This document shows, in pieces, positions 34,147 through 44,875 of a stretch of DNA of 64,000 nucleotides. Origin of the DNA: Arthrobacter sp. PvP023. Lineage in GTDB: Bacteria; Actinomycetota; Actinomycetes; Actinomycetales; Micrococcaceae. The stretch is taken from contig NZ_JAFIBI010000001.1 in assembly GCF_017832975.1 (NCBI RefSeq), positions 558,001-622,000 of the forward strand. Reading direction: 5' to 3'. Under the pieces are notes generated by a model. It saw only the letters and a program-made list of their open reading frames with translations. It was not told the origin of the DNA and did not search any database. The position numbers and the translations under genes were made by a program. How positions within the stretch are numbered: the stretch's first letter is position 1; the number at the start of each line of letters is the position of its first letter.

Positions 34147-34848
34147 CTACTCTCCGAGGGCCTTGGTGACTTCCTTTGCCACGTCCTCGCTGGACTGCGG
34201 ATTCTGGCCGGTGATCAGGTTCCGGTCGCGGACCACGTTGGAGCTCCAGGCGGCGCCGTTCTCCACGATCGCCCCCTTTTCCTTCAGCACTTCCTCCACG
34301 AACCACGGGGTGTTGGGTCCGGTGCCGCCGTTGAGTTCCTCGTCGTCGGAGAAGACGGTGAGGCGACGGCCCGCGAACGCAAACTTCCCGTCGTCGTCAA
34401 CGGCGCTGAGGAGGCCTGCGGGACCGTGGCAGAACGGCGCGATGACCTTGCCGGCCCGGTCTGCCTCAGCCAGGATGCGGCCCAGGGCGGCGTCCTTGTA
34501 GAGGTCCGCCATGGGGCCGTGGCCGCCCGGCATCACCACGGCGTCGTACCCGGAGGGGTCGACGTCGGCGAGCACCAGCGGAGCGGAAAGTTCGGCGTCG
34601 ATCTTGGCGAGGTACTCGCGGAAGCTGTCGGCCCGGTCCTGGCCGCCGGCAGACTCTGCGGCGAGGCTCACCTCATCCACAGTGGGCTTGGCGCCGGCGG
34701 GGGTTGCAATGTGCACCGTGTGGCCTGCGTCGCGCAGTGTCTGGTGCGATACCACCAGCTCCTCCGCCCAGTAGCCCGTGGGGTGCTGGGTGCCGTCCCG
34801 CATGGTGAGGGAATCGGCGGCGGATACCACCATCAGAATGTTTGCCAT
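34147..34848 (-). CDS. DJ-1/PfpI family protein (Hsp31-like)
   Basis: A 233-residue class I glutamine-amidotransferase-like protein. The nucleophile elbow is APFCHGPAGLL with the reactive Cys in FCHG; the upstream acidic residue lies in the DAVVMPGGHGP block. A GYWAEELVVSHQTLRDAGHTVHIATPAG segment matches the Hsp31/YajL-type glyoxalase III/chaperone family. ATG 34848 is preceded by AGGAGCAACATC. Likely role: protein or metabolite repair of methylglyoxal damage. It is a single gene with a terminator, divergent from the secreted protein at 34956. Confidence 0.9.
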   Translation of the reverse strand: MANILMVVSAADSLTMRDGTQHPTGYWAEELVVSHQTLRDAGHTVHIATPAGAKPTVDEVSLAAESAGGQDRADSFREYLAKIDAELSAPLVLADVDPSGYDAVVMPGGHGPMADLYKDAALGRILAEADRAGKVIAPFCHGPAGLLSAVDDDGKFAFAGRRLTVFSDDEELNGGTGPNTPWFVEEVLKEKGAIVENGAAWSSNVVRDRNLITGQNPQSSEDVAKEVTKALGE

Positions 34849-34955
34849 GATGTTGCTCCTGTCCGGCCGGCCCGTTCGGGTCGGCTCTTAAGGGCGCCAA
34901 CCCGCTAAGCCTGCTGAGTATTCCTGCGGGGCCGGGGTGCGCAGTAAGCTTTGGC

Positions 34956-35762
34956 ATGGCCACATCACTGCTGAAGATGGTTCTGTCCGTTGCCTCGGCA
35001 CTTGCCCTGGCCCTGATGGGTGGCAGTCCGGCGACAGCGGGACCGCCGCGTACGTCCGATCGCGTGGGCATCGATGTCTCGTGGCCGCAATGCGGAAAGA
35101 CTCTGCCCGAGGGGCTGGCTTTCGCGATCGTGGGCGTCAACAACGGACTCGCGAACACCACGAACCCCTGCCTCGGGGACCAGCTTGACTGGGCCGATTC
35201 GACGATTGTGGAAGACCAGGTCACCAGCCAGCCGCGCGTCGCCCTCTACGTGAACACCGCCAACCCCGGGCTGGCCGGGTCCTGGTGGCCCAAATCCAAC
35301 TTCTACATGGGCGCCGTTGTGGACAATCCCTACGGGAAGTGCCAGGGCCAGAACGACAAGGCCTGCGCCTACGTGTACGGCTACGCGAAAGCATACGACG
35401 ACGCCGTGCTCCGCGGCGTTGACGGCCCGGAGGACTACTTCTGGTGGCTGGATGTGGAGGCGGAAAACAGCTGGCAAGCCGATACCGAAGCCAACCGGGC
35501 CGACCTGGAAGGAATGACCGCCTACTTCGAAAGCATCGGCGCCGACGTCGGAATCTATTCCACCGGCTACCAGTGGGGCAGGATTGCGGGGACGGTCCCC
35601 TCCACCAGCAATCTGGCGGGGCTTCCCAGCTGGCTTGCCGGTGCGCGAACTTTGAAGGGCGCCCAGTCCAATTGTTCGTTGGCGGGGCTTACGCCGGGCA
35701 GCACAGTGCAAGTGACGCAGTATGTTTCCGGCGGCCTGGACTACAACTACGCCTGCGAATAG
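34956..35762 (+). CDS. Secreted glycoside-hydrolase-like protein (GH25/DUF1906-like)
   Basis: A 268-residue protein with a clear signal peptide (SLLKMVLSVASALALALMGG, cleavage near ATAG-PP at 26-29). The mature part begins VGIDVSWPQCG, the opening beta strand with DxSxxQ pattern of GH25-like TIM barrels, and holds FWWLDVEAENSW and GADVGIYSTGYQWGRI, where Asp and Glu lie at barrel-end positions as in lysozyme-like enzymes. Four or more Cys could form disulfides. Possible cell wall function; catalysis is not proven. Confidence 0.75.
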   Translation: MATSLLKMVLSVASALALALMGGSPATAGPPRTSDRVGIDVSWPQCGKTLPEGLAFAIVGVNNGLANTTNPCLGDQLDWADSTIVEDQVTSQPRVALYVNTANPGLAGSWWPKSNFYMGAVVDNPYGKCQGQNDKACAYVYGYAKAYDDAVLRGVDGPEDYFWWLDVEAENSWQADTEANRADLEGMTAYFESIGADVGIYSTGYQWGRIAGTVPSTSNLAGLPSWLAGARTLKGAQSNCSLAGLTPGSTVQVTQYVSGGLDYNYACE

Positions 35763-35963
35763 CCATCTACGCTCACGGTCACGACATAGCACAAGCGAGC
35801 TAAAAGGAGCGGGGTCGCCGGAAACAGCTGCCCCGCACCCGCGTGTCCGGCGCCACGGCGACATCGAGAAATAACCCGGGCGCCGCCGTCGTTGTCGCCA
35901 GTGTGCCTGTTCCGCAACCGGAACGGTGACCGCAACGCTCCGCTACGAAAGGCCGGCTCCTCC

Positions 35964-36953
35964 GTGACTGTTCCGCTTTCCATCCTTGACCTGGCCACCA
36001 TCGCTAAGGGCCAGACGGCGGCCGAGAGCTTCGCCGGCAGCGTGGCCATGGCGCAGCGGGCGGAAGAGCTGGGCTACCGCCGGGTCTGGTATGCGGAGCA
36101 CCACAACATGTCCTCCATCGCTTCGTCGGCGACGAGCGTGCTGATCGCCCACATCGCGGCCAACACCAGCACCATCAGGCTGGGCGCCGGCGGCGTGATG
36201 CTGCCCAACCACTCCCCGCTGACCATCGCCGAGCAGTTCGGCACGCTGGAGACGCTGCATCCGGGCCGCATCGACCTCGGCCTGGGCCGTGCGCCCGGCA
36301 GCGACCAGAACACCATGCGGGCACTCCGCCGCGATCCGATGTCCGCGGACAGTTTCCCGCAGGATGTCCTGGAACTGCAGGGCTACCTCACCGGCCCCAC
36401 CCGCATCCAGGGCGTTGAGGCGACGCCGGGCAAGGGCACCAACGTGCCGCTGTACATTCTGGGGTCCTCGCTTTTCGGGGCCCGGCTCGCAGCGCAGCTT
36501 GGACTGCCGTACGCCTTCGCCTCGCATTTCGCTCCCAATGCCCTGCAGGACGCGGTGGCCATCTACCGCCGGGAATTCAAGCCTTCGGCCCAGCTGGATG
36601 CCCCGCACGTGATTGCAGGCGTCAACGTGATTGCGGCCGATTCCGCCTCCGAGGCCCAGGAGATGTTCCAGGCCACCAAGCGCGCCCGCGTGTCCCTGTT
36701 CTTTGGCAACGGCAGGGCGTTCACCGACGACGAGGCGGACATGATCCTCGACTCGCCGCAGGGCCAGCACGTAGCCCAGATGATGAAATACTCGGCGATC
36801 GGGACCCCGGATGTGGTGATGGACTACCTTGATGGGTTCGCCGCCCACGCTGACGCGGACGAGCTGATCGTGGCCCACCAGAGCAACGGAACCGAGGCCC
36901 GCCTGCGGTCCGTGGAACTCCTCGCCAGCGCTGCGGGGCTGGTCCGCGCCTGA
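35964..36953 (+). CDS. LLM-class luciferase-like oxidoreductase (MsnO8 type)
   Basis: A 329-residue FMN-family enzyme. The diagnostic blocks are VPLSILDLATIAKGQTA at the N-terminus, AEELGYRRVWYAEHHNM, GGVMLPNHSPLTIAEQFGTLETLHPGRIDLGLGRAPG, and the C-terminal DELIVAHQ. GTG 35964 was chosen since the family starts right there, although an ATG at 35892 is in frame; AAAGG lies 11 nt before it. Substrate unknown. Single gene between a secreted protein and the GntR regulator. Confidence 0.88.
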   Translation: MTVPLSILDLATIAKGQTAAESFAGSVAMAQRAEELGYRRVWYAEHHNMSSIASSATSVLIAHIAANTSTIRLGAGGVMLPNHSPLTIAEQFGTLETLHPGRIDLGLGRAPGSDQNTMRALRRDPMSADSFPQDVLELQGYLTGPTRIQGVEATPGKGTNVPLYILGSSLFGARLAAQLGLPYAFASHFAPNALQDAVAIYRREFKPSAQLDAPHVIAGVNVIAADSASEAQEMFQATKRARVSLFFGNGRAFTDDEADMILDSPQGQHVAQMMKYSAIGTPDVVMDYLDGFAAHADADELIVAHQSNGTEARLRSVELLASAAGLVRA

Positions 36954-36997
36954 CGCATGCCCGGTCCGGCAAACCGGAGCGGTGCTAATGTTGCCGC

Positions 36998-37795
36998 GTG
37001 AGTGCACACAGCCCGGATGTCGACACGGCGGTCCACGTCGGGACCATTGACATGATCGCCCAGCTGCGCGGGGTCGATGCCACGGGCGCCGGCTTGTCGG
37101 ACCGGATTTCGCGGCAGCTCGAGAGCGCTATTGCGGTGGGCCTGCTCAACGACGGCGATAGGCTACCACCGGAAAATATCCTGGCCGAACAGCTTGGCGT
37201 ATCCTCCATTACGTTGCGCCAGTCCCTCGCCGAGATGCGGTTGAAGGGCCTGGTCGAAACCCGCCGCGGGCGCGGCGGCGGCAGCTTCATTAGCGGAAAG
37301 GCGCTGGCAACTCCGGAGCAGCTGGTATCCGAATTCAAGCGCCGCAGCCCGGAGGATCTGCGTGACCTGGGCGATCTCGCCGCCACAGTAGCGGCGGGGG
37401 TGGGCCGACGGGCGGCACTGCGAGCGGACGAGCAGGATCTACGGCGTTCCCGCGAACTTGCAAGCCGTTTCGCACGCGCCTCAACAGCAGAGGAGCTGCG
37501 CCGAACCGACAGTCGTTTCCATATCAGTTTGGGCGTGGCAGCCCAGTCGCGCCGGCTGACGAACGCCACTATCCAGGTCCACAGCGAGCTGGCGGCCCTG
37601 ATGTGGATTGCCGGGGCCTCCACGGCATCCATCAAGACGGCCAGCGAAGAGCACGACGCAATACTCGACGCCATCGAACGACGCGACGAGGAGGCGGCCG
37701 ACCGGCTCTCCGCCGCGCACTTCGAGCGCGAATCTGAAACGTTGCTGGACTTCTTCCTCGAACTGGCAACCACTACCAAGCCGGAGGAAGCATGA
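36998..37795 (+). CDS. FadR/GntR-family transcriptional regulator
   Basis: A 265-residue regulator. Residues about 33-105 are the winged helix (GLSDRISRQLESAIAVGLL, DRLPPENILAEQLGVSSITLRQSL, GLVETRRGRGGGSFI). The C-terminal 130 residues are an FCD all-helical ligand domain with Arg/Asp/His metal-ligand candidates (RTDSRFHISLGVAA, EEHDAILDAIERRDEEAA). FCD regulators sense small carboxylates or amino compounds. GTG start. It overlaps the Cache protein gene by ATGA, and both precede the aldehyde dehydrogenase, oxidase and permease that it likely controls. Confidence 0.9.
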   Translation: MSAHSPDVDTAVHVGTIDMIAQLRGVDATGAGLSDRISRQLESAIAVGLLNDGDRLPPENILAEQLGVSSITLRQSLAEMRLKGLVETRRGRGGGSFISGKALATPEQLVSEFKRRSPEDLRDLGDLAATVAAGVGRRAALRADEQDLRRSRELASRFARASTAEELRRTDSRFHISLGVAAQSRRLTNATIQVHSELAALMWIAGASTASIKTASEEHDAILDAIERRDEEAADRLSAAHFERESETLLDFFLELATTTKPEEA

Positions 37796-38538
37796 GCTCG
37801 GAACAGCTCTCCCGGGTCATCCGCGCGACGGCCGAGCTCATCGGGGCGCGCCTGGATGCAGTTTTTGCGGACCTCAATAACCTGCTTCCGGATATCCTGC
37901 GCGTCGCCGACGCTGCACCGGATCGGCGCCCCGCAAAGGCCGATTTCGAGCCGCTACGTCCTCAACTGCAGGCCATCATGGCCCGCCACGAGGGATTGGT
38001 GGACGGCGCCGGAATAGCCTTCGGCCAAGATGTCCTTCACGACGCTGCATCGTGGCTGGAATGGTGGCGCCTGGGGCAAGGCGGTGAGCCCGAATTCGCT
38101 GCCCACGTTTTCAACCCGGATTCCATCCGCTACTACGACTATTCGGCGATGAGCTGGTTCCGACTGCCAACCACTACCGGGCGCTCCCTGGCCATGGGGC
38201 CCTACATCGACAGCGGCGGCACGGACCTTAACATCGTGACTCTGGCCGTTCCCTTCCAGACCGCGCACGGGAGCCCGAGTGCGCTGGGGGCGGACCTTTT
38301 CCTGCCAGTATTAGCGTCGATTTTCTTGAAATCTGTGGCCACCAGGGACCGCGCCGTGGTCATGGTGAACGATGGCGGGCGTGTGGTCACGTCCAATACC
38401 GCCCGGCACTCCACCGGGACGCTCCTGAGTGCCGCTGACCCGTCGGCGCTCGCGGCCCTGTTCGAGGACTACGTGCCGGTGTCTTCCACAGTGCCGGGAC
38501 GAATCCCTTGGCATGTGGGAGTCCTGAAGAACGGCTGA
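37792..38538 (+). CDS. Soluble Cache-domain protein
   Basis: A 248-residue protein translated with the GntR regulator through ATGA overlap. It resembles Cache sensor folds: helix RVIRATAELIGARLDAVFADL, SIRYYDYSAMSWFRLPTTTGRSLAMGPYIDSGGTDLNIVTLAVPF, and RDRAVVMVNDGGRVVTSN. Cache domains normally sit outside the membrane in receptors. Here I see neither signal peptide nor membrane segment, so it should be cytosolic. It may bind the same metabolite as the regulator or modulate it. No catalytic motif is seen. Confidence 0.8.
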   Translation: MSSEQLSRVIRATAELIGARLDAVFADLNNLLPDILRVADAAPDRRPAKADFEPLRPQLQAIMARHEGLVDGAGIAFGQDVLHDAASWLEWWRLGQGGEPEFAAHVFNPDSIRYYDYSAMSWFRLPTTTGRSLAMGPYIDSGGTDLNIVTLAVPFQTAHGSPSALGADLFLPVLASIFLKSVATRDRAVVMVNDGGRVVTSNTARHSTGTLLSAADPSALAALFEDYVPVSSTVPGRIPWHVGVLKNG

Positions 38539-38570
38539 CCGCCCCGCGATAGAAATTTCCTCTCGCACTC

Positions 38571-38603
38571 TTGTCAAACATTTAAAACTAAATTTCAATT
38601 GAA
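38571..38603. promoter_or_regulatory. Candidate GntR operator/promoter region before aldehyde dehydrogenase
   Basis: Two features lie in an AT-rich island: TTGTCAAACAT at 38571-38581, close to the TTGT-N3-ACAA form of FCD-GntR operators, and the palindrome TTCAATTGAA at 38594-38603. The island (38545-38620) stands out from GC-rich surroundings and precedes the dehydrogenase start by 80-110 bp. Binding by the GntR protein at 36998 is inference. Confidence 0.45.
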
Positions 38604-38681
38604 TTATCTTCCCCGAATGTGATGCGGCGCACAGTCTGAGCGTCGGTCGCAACAACGCACCCGAGAAATCCGGAGTCCGCG

Positions 38682-40184
<1,503 letters not shown>

Positions 40185-40256
40185 GCGCTCGACGCCCGCG
40201 CCTTTTCTTGTGCATTTCGCACACCGCAGCTTTCGTTGACAAACCAAGGACCCGCC

Positions 40257-41531
40257 ATGCCCACCAAGACCCTGACCACCGTGTTCCCCGCCGTTCCGCA
40301 CGAAATCCACCGCCAATGGAGCAACTGGGGCGGCAACCAGTCAGCCACGCCCGCCTACACCGTCCGCCCCCGCACCGACGAGGAAGTGCTCGAGGTGGTC
40401 CGCTATGCCATCAAGGCCGGCCTGCCCGTTCGCGCCGTTGGTGCCGGGCATTCCTTCACCCCGCTGGTGCAGACCGGCGGGATCCTGCTGGACCTGGCCG
40501 CTATTTCGGGGATCACCGGAACCGACTCCGAGCGACTGCGGGCGCGGGCGCGGGCCGGCACTGCCATCAGCGACTTCGGCGAACCGCTCTGGAATGCCGG
40601 GCTCTCCCTGACCAACCAGGGCGACATCGATAAGCAGGCCATCGCCGGGGCACTGTCCACCGGTACCCATGGCTCCGGCGTCGAACTGGGCAGTTTCTCC
40701 TCCGCCCTGCGCTGGGCGCGGCTGATTAACGGCCACGGCGAGATTGTGGAAATCGGTGAACACGACCTGCGCGAACTTAAGGCCGCGCAGGTGGCCCTGG
40801 GCACGCTCGGAATCCTGCTGGAAGTGGAGCTGGCGGTCTCTCCGCGCTACCACTTGGCTGAGCAGATCACGTACCCCACGTGGAGTGAAACGGTGGCGAG
40901 TTGGGATACTGATATTGCCAGCAACCGCCACTATTCCTTCCTCTGGTGCCAGGGCGAGGAATCAGCCGGGCTGTATGAACTGCCCACTCCCGCGGGAGAA
41001 TCCATGATCAACCGCAGCTACACCAAGCGCTACAACGCCGTTGAGCTCGACGAAAGCACCGATCTTTCCAGTGCTGAAGGGGCCCGGCGGGACAGGGCCT
41101 ACCGCATTTACGCCGGCGGCTTCATGATCCCGTTCCACGAGCTGGAATACTATGTGCCCATGGAGCGCGGCCGGGAGGCTGTGGAGGCCCTGCAGGACCT
41201 GATCCGTACCCGCCACGCGGACCAGAAGTACCCCATCGAAGTGCGGTGGGTGAAAGCGGAAGAGGGTTACCTTTCCCCCTTCCAGGGCAGGAACACCACC
41301 GTGCTCTCCGTCTCCGGTGCCCCCGGCACCAACTACTGGCCCTACCTGCGCGATGTCGACGAGATGCTCCAGGATTTCGATGCCCGGGCCCACTGGGGCA
41401 AGATCCACTTCCTGACCCGCGAACGGGTCGCCGCGCTGTACCCGGGGTATGAGGAGTTCGTGGCCGTGCGCCGGGAATTCGATCCCCACGGCGTCTTCCT
41501 CAACGACCACACCCGCGCCCTGCTGGCCTGA
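40257..41531 (+). CDS. FAD-linked alcohol oxidase (AldO / arabinonolactone oxidase family)
   Basis: A 424-residue vanillyl-alcohol-oxidase-fold flavoprotein. The N-terminal FAD domain has VRAVGAGHSFTPL, where H65 matches the flavin-linking His of alditol oxidase, and STGTHGSG. The C-terminal half is an ALO domain (PIEVRWVKAEEGYLSPFQGRNT and AHWGKIHF, with catalytic-site His and Lys). These enzymes oxidise polyol or lactone hydroxyls and reduce O2 to hydrogen peroxide. ATG 40257 was preferred over an upstream ATG at 40236. Followed after 25 bp by the permease. With a linked aldehyde dehydrogenase it probably turns an alcohol group into an aldehyde. Confidence 0.9.
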   Translation: MPTKTLTTVFPAVPHEIHRQWSNWGGNQSATPAYTVRPRTDEEVLEVVRYAIKAGLPVRAVGAGHSFTPLVQTGGILLDLAAISGITGTDSERLRARARAGTAISDFGEPLWNAGLSLTNQGDIDKQAIAGALSTGTHGSGVELGSFSSALRWARLINGHGEIVEIGEHDLRELKAAQVALGTLGILLEVELAVSPRYHLAEQITYPTWSETVASWDTDIASNRHYSFLWCQGEESAGLYELPTPAGESMINRSYTKRYNAVELDESTDLSSAEGARRDRAYRIYAGGFMIPFHELEYYVPMERGREAVEALQDLIRTRHADQKYPIEVRWVKAEEGYLSPFQGRNTTVLSVSGAPGTNYWPYLRDVDEMLQDFDARAHWGKIHFLTRERVAALYPGYEEFVAVRREFDPHGVFLNDHTRALLA

Positions 41532-41556
41532 TCAACGAATCGGAACCGGACCAACC

Positions 41557-42888
41557 ATGGAAATCATCGGCCAAGTAATCATCTACATCATGATGGCGTT
41601 CCTGCTCGTCGGGGCGGTCAGTGCCATCTTCAATGACGACAAGGGTTTCGGGAAGGAGTTCAAAGACGGCATCTACTCGATCGGGCCCATCTTCCTGCCC
41701 GTGGCGGGCATCATGTGCTTCATCCCGATCCTCAGCGACCTGGTTGCCCGCTATGTGGCACCGCTGTACTCCTTGCTGCACGCCGACCCTTCGTTGGCGG
41801 CAACCACGCTGATCGCCGGCGATATGGGCGGCTACCACCTTGCCCACGAGACTGCTGGCAGCCACAGCGCCTGGATCATGGCTTTCGCGGTTAGTTTCAC
41901 CGCCGGCTCCACGATCATCTTCTCCATCCCGGTGGGCCTGGCGATGCTCCAAAAGCGTGACCACAAGTACATGGCCCTCGGCGTGATGGCGGGCCTGCTG
42001 GCGATCCCGTTTGCCGTCTTCATCATCACGTTGCTGCTCCATGCCGCCCATACCCCGCTGCGGGAGGACGTCTCCACCAGCTCCGCCTCGACGATGCCCT
42101 TCGACCTGCCTTTGGGCGAGATCCTGCTCAACCTGTTGCCTCTGACGGTCTTCGTGATCCTGCTGGCGCTCGGGCTGCGGTTCGCTTCCCGGATCATGGT
42201 CACCGGTTTCATCTACTTCGGCCGGCTTCTGGACGTCCTGATCAAGTTGGCCCTGGCGCTGTCCGTGGTGCAGTACTTCACCCACGTGTTCGACGTCTTC
42301 GGGCCCTGGCCGCTCGCGCCCTTTATTGCCGACGCCGATGACCAGTTCCGCGCACTTGAGGTCGCCGGCTATATCGGAGTGATGCTGGCAGGAGCCTTCC
42401 CCATGGTCTATGCCATCCGTACCTGGCTTGCCAAACCGCTGGAAAAGGCCGGTGGGAAGCTCGGTTTTAGCGAAGAAGGGGCGACTGGCCTGCTCGCGGG
42501 CGCCGCCAATATCTTGGCTCTCTTCCGTATCATCACGCTGATGCCGCCGCGGGACAAGGTGCTGACCATCGCCTTTGCAGTGTGTGCGGCGTTTACTTTC
42601 GGCGACCACTTGGCGTTCAGTGCCAATTTCCAGCCGAACATGGTCTTTGCCCTCATTATCGGCAAGCTTGCCGGCGGCGTCATCGGCATCGTGCTGGCGC
42701 TCTGGCTGGCGCTGCCCTACGCGAGGGTGCTGGAATCCGAGGACCGCGCGGCGGGTGTGATCCGCCCCGAGGAATACCGCCACTCGCACCTTCCCGCCCA
42801 TGCCCGGGAGGACGCCGTGTCGCAACCTGCAGGCGGGGCGGCAAAGCCTGAATCCGAGGTCGGCGCCATCCGCACCCGGGTGGACTAG
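41557..42888 (+). CDS. eutH: EutH-type ethanolamine permease homologue
   Basis: A 443-residue polytopic membrane protein with about ten hydrophobic segments. It matches EutH along its length: opening IIYIMMAFLLVGAV, the block DMGGYHLAHE (E. coli EutH has DMGGFFLAKE), STIIFSIPVGLAML, MLAGAFPMVY and the C-terminal CAAFTFGDHLAFSA. EutH brings protonated ethanolamine or ethanolamine into the cell. No eutBC lyase, EutA or microcompartment shell gene is near, so substrate use must be by oxidation (dehydrogenase and oxidase upstream) or the substrate differs. The last 50 residues are hydrophilic. Confidence 0.88.
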   Translation: MEIIGQVIIYIMMAFLLVGAVSAIFNDDKGFGKEFKDGIYSIGPIFLPVAGIMCFIPILSDLVARYVAPLYSLLHADPSLAATTLIAGDMGGYHLAHETAGSHSAWIMAFAVSFTAGSTIIFSIPVGLAMLQKRDHKYMALGVMAGLLAIPFAVFIITLLLHAAHTPLREDVSTSSASTMPFDLPLGEILLNLLPLTVFVILLALGLRFASRIMVTGFIYFGRLLDVLIKLALALSVVQYFTHVFDVFGPWPLAPFIADADDQFRALEVAGYIGVMLAGAFPMVYAIRTWLAKPLEKAGGKLGFSEEGATGLLAGAANILALFRIITLMPPRDKVLTIAFAVCAAFTFGDHLAFSANFQPNMVFALIIGKLAGGVIGIVLALWLALPYARVLESEDRAAGVIRPEEYRHSHLPAHAREDAVSQPAGGAAKPESEVGAIRTRVD

Positions 42889-43524
42889 CGCCGCCGCTAC
42901 GTCGCCGCGGCGCCGGCGGGCACCATCACCGGCGAGGGAACCGTGGTCAGGCCGTCCTCCGCCTGGACCGGTGAGGCAAACCTCTCCGGCGGCGCCTACG
43001 TGGACCTGAAGGCCGGGGCCTCCCTGGACATTCCGCTCCCGGCCTCCGACCAGCCCCATAACATCTACCCCATCGTGAATCGGGGGCCCGTCCGGCAGCA
43101 GCGCCTGGACGTCCGCCAAGGGGCCGCTGGGCACCACGGAAAACGGCGGGGCAGGGGAGCAGGGCATCACGGATTCCCCGGGCATCCTCTTCCCCTACTC
43201 CCTCAAGCGCGCGCTGTCCGCCGGGCTGACCGCCGTCGTCGGCACCACCAATGGAAATGTTGCGCTGGACGCACTGCTCCTGCAGCCGCAGATCTCCACG
43301 GTGTCGGTTTCCGGGGCCGGCGGCGATTCCACCCTCTATGTGAGCGCGGCAGGTCCACAACCGTGAAGGAGGTGGACATTCCGGACGGATGCACCATGGT
43401 CCAGCGCCAGTATGATTCTTCCGGTCAGCCGGTCGCAGGCGCGAAGAACGACGCCGGCACGCGATCGGGGCGCGTGACGGTAGCGCCCGGGGGCTTCACC
43501 ATGGTGACGTTCCTGGCGCGCTAA
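42889..43524 (+). pseudogene. Remnant of a secreted/glycosidase-type protein (two frameshifts, 5' truncated)
   Basis: Directly after the permease stop, an open frame without start reads RRRYVAAAPAGTITGEGTVV and continues to HNIYPIVN (about 43080). Coding then moves to another frame, SGSSAWTSAKGPLGTTENGG through ALDALLLQPQISTVSVSG, which stops at 43364-43366. The final part, VKEVDIPDGCTMVQRQYDSS to GGFTMVTFLAR, is back in the first frame and ends with TAA at 43522-43524. The pieces look like the C-terminal beta-sandwich of a large secreted hydrolase. The N-terminus is missing. It is probably decaying; a sequencing error would not explain the absent start. Confidence 0.75.
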
Positions 43525-43536
43525 ATCCGGCAGTTG

Positions 43537-43565
43537 CGGTCCGGTGCCGTCGCGGCACCGGACCG
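43537..43565 (+). terminator. Hairpin behind the broken gene
   Basis: A perfect 12-bp stem CGGTCCGGTGCC / GGCACCGGACCG with loop GTCGC, 12 nt after the pseudogene stop. No T-run. Confidence 0.7.
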
Positions 43566-43649
43566 TGAAGCGGCGCGGCACCCGTGTGACAGGAAGAGTC
43601 GGCTGAGGCCGATGTGACAACACCAGCCTGCACAGAGTCTAATAAGGGC

Positions 43650-44753
43650 ATGACTCATGAGCCGGACGTACGCCGTGCCCTGGTCATTGAGGACGATGAC
43701 GACATCCGCGGCCTGCTGGTCCACATTCTGACCAAGCAGGGCTTCCAGGTGGCCGCCGTATCAACCGGGCGGGCCGGAGTCGAGCTGATGCAGCGCGAGG
43801 GCGCCGAACTGGTGACGCTGGACCTCAACCTGCCGGACATCGACGGCGTTCAGGTCTGCCGCGAACTGCGCAAGTTTTCCGATGCCTACATCCTGATGAT
43901 CACAGCCCGCGGCGAGGAACTGGACCGCCTTACCGGGCTCGACACCGGCGCGGACGACTACCTCACCAAGCCTTTCAGCCCCCGCGAGCTCGGGTCCCGG
44001 ATCACCGCCCTGTTCCGCAGGCCGCGCGCCAGTGCCGTCCACGAGGCCGCAGCCCAGGACGAATTGCGCCGCGCCGTCGAAGTCCAGCGCAGCCTCCTGC
44101 CGGCGGAGGGGTTGTCCCTCGACGGGTTCGACATCGCCGGATCCTTCCGGCCCTCCCGCAATGTGGGCGGCGACTTTTTCGATTGGTATCCCAGCGACGG
44201 CGGGCTGCAACTGACGCTGGCCGATGCGATGGGCAAAGGCATGGGCGCCGCGCTGATTGCCGCCACAGTCCGCGCCGTCATGCGTTCCGTGGCCCACCGG
44301 AGGCCGCTCAGTGAGGCCTTCAACTCGGCTGGCAGGATCCTGGAAGCCGACCTCGAACAGTCCGCGTCCTTCGTCACGCTCTTCCACGCCAGGCTCGACG
44401 CGGCCACCGGCATCCTGCAGTACCTGGACGCCGGCCACGGCCTGGCGCTGCACATCAAGGCAGACGGAAGCTGCTCACGGCTGCTCACTGGCGGGCCGCC
44501 GGTGGGGGCGTGGCCGGACCAGGAGTGGGATGCGCATCAGGTTTCGCTGGAGCCCGGCGATTGCCTGGCTGTTGTCAGCGATGGCCTGCTGGACGTCTAC
44601 CCCGACGTCGAGGTTCTCACGGCCGTCGTGGCCGGCACCGTCTCCGGGCCCGCCAGCGCGCAGGCTGCCTGCGACGCCGTCCTGGAGCTGGCGTCGGGCC
44701 GCGACGTTTCGGATGACGCCACTGTGGTTGTGCTGAAACGGGCGCGGGCTTAG
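43650..44753 (+). CDS. Response regulator fused to PP2C-type (SpoIIE/RsbU) phosphatase
   Basis: A 367-residue two-domain signalling protein. Residues about 9-128 form a receiver: acidic pocket EDDDD at 14-18, phosphoacceptor D58 (VTLDLNLP), K at KPFSPRELG. A short helix linker (EAAAQDELRRAVEVQRSLLP) joins a PPM phosphatase of about 200 residues with metal motifs GGDFFDW, DAMGKGMGAAL and DDATVVVLK. RsbU-like phosphatases dephosphorylate anti-anti-sigma factors, so phosphorylation may trigger a stress response. ATG 43650 follows AAGGGC; an upstream in-frame start at 43614 is less likely. No kinase gene is adjacent. Confidence 0.9.
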   Translation: MTHEPDVRRALVIEDDDDIRGLLVHILTKQGFQVAAVSTGRAGVELMQREGAELVTLDLNLPDIDGVQVCRELRKFSDAYILMITARGEELDRLTGLDTGADDYLTKPFSPRELGSRITALFRRPRASAVHEAAAQDELRRAVEVQRSLLPAEGLSLDGFDIAGSFRPSRNVGGDFFDWYPSDGGLQLTLADAMGKGMGAALIAATVRAVMRSVAHRRPLSEAFNSAGRILEADLEQSASFVTLFHARLDAATGILQYLDAGHGLALHIKADGSCSRLLTGGPPVGAWPDQEWDAHQVSLEPGDCLAVVSDGLLDVYPDVEVLTAVVAGTVSGPASAQAACDAVLELASGRDVSDDATVVVLKRARA

Positions 44754-44875
44754 GGGCCCGTCGCCGGCTCGGAAAATGGGTGCACGGAGCCTCGGCAAAC
44801 CCGGGCCGCGCATACGTTACATTCCTGCAATGACAGGGATATTCTGGTGTAACGACGGCATCGGAGACTGGGGGT

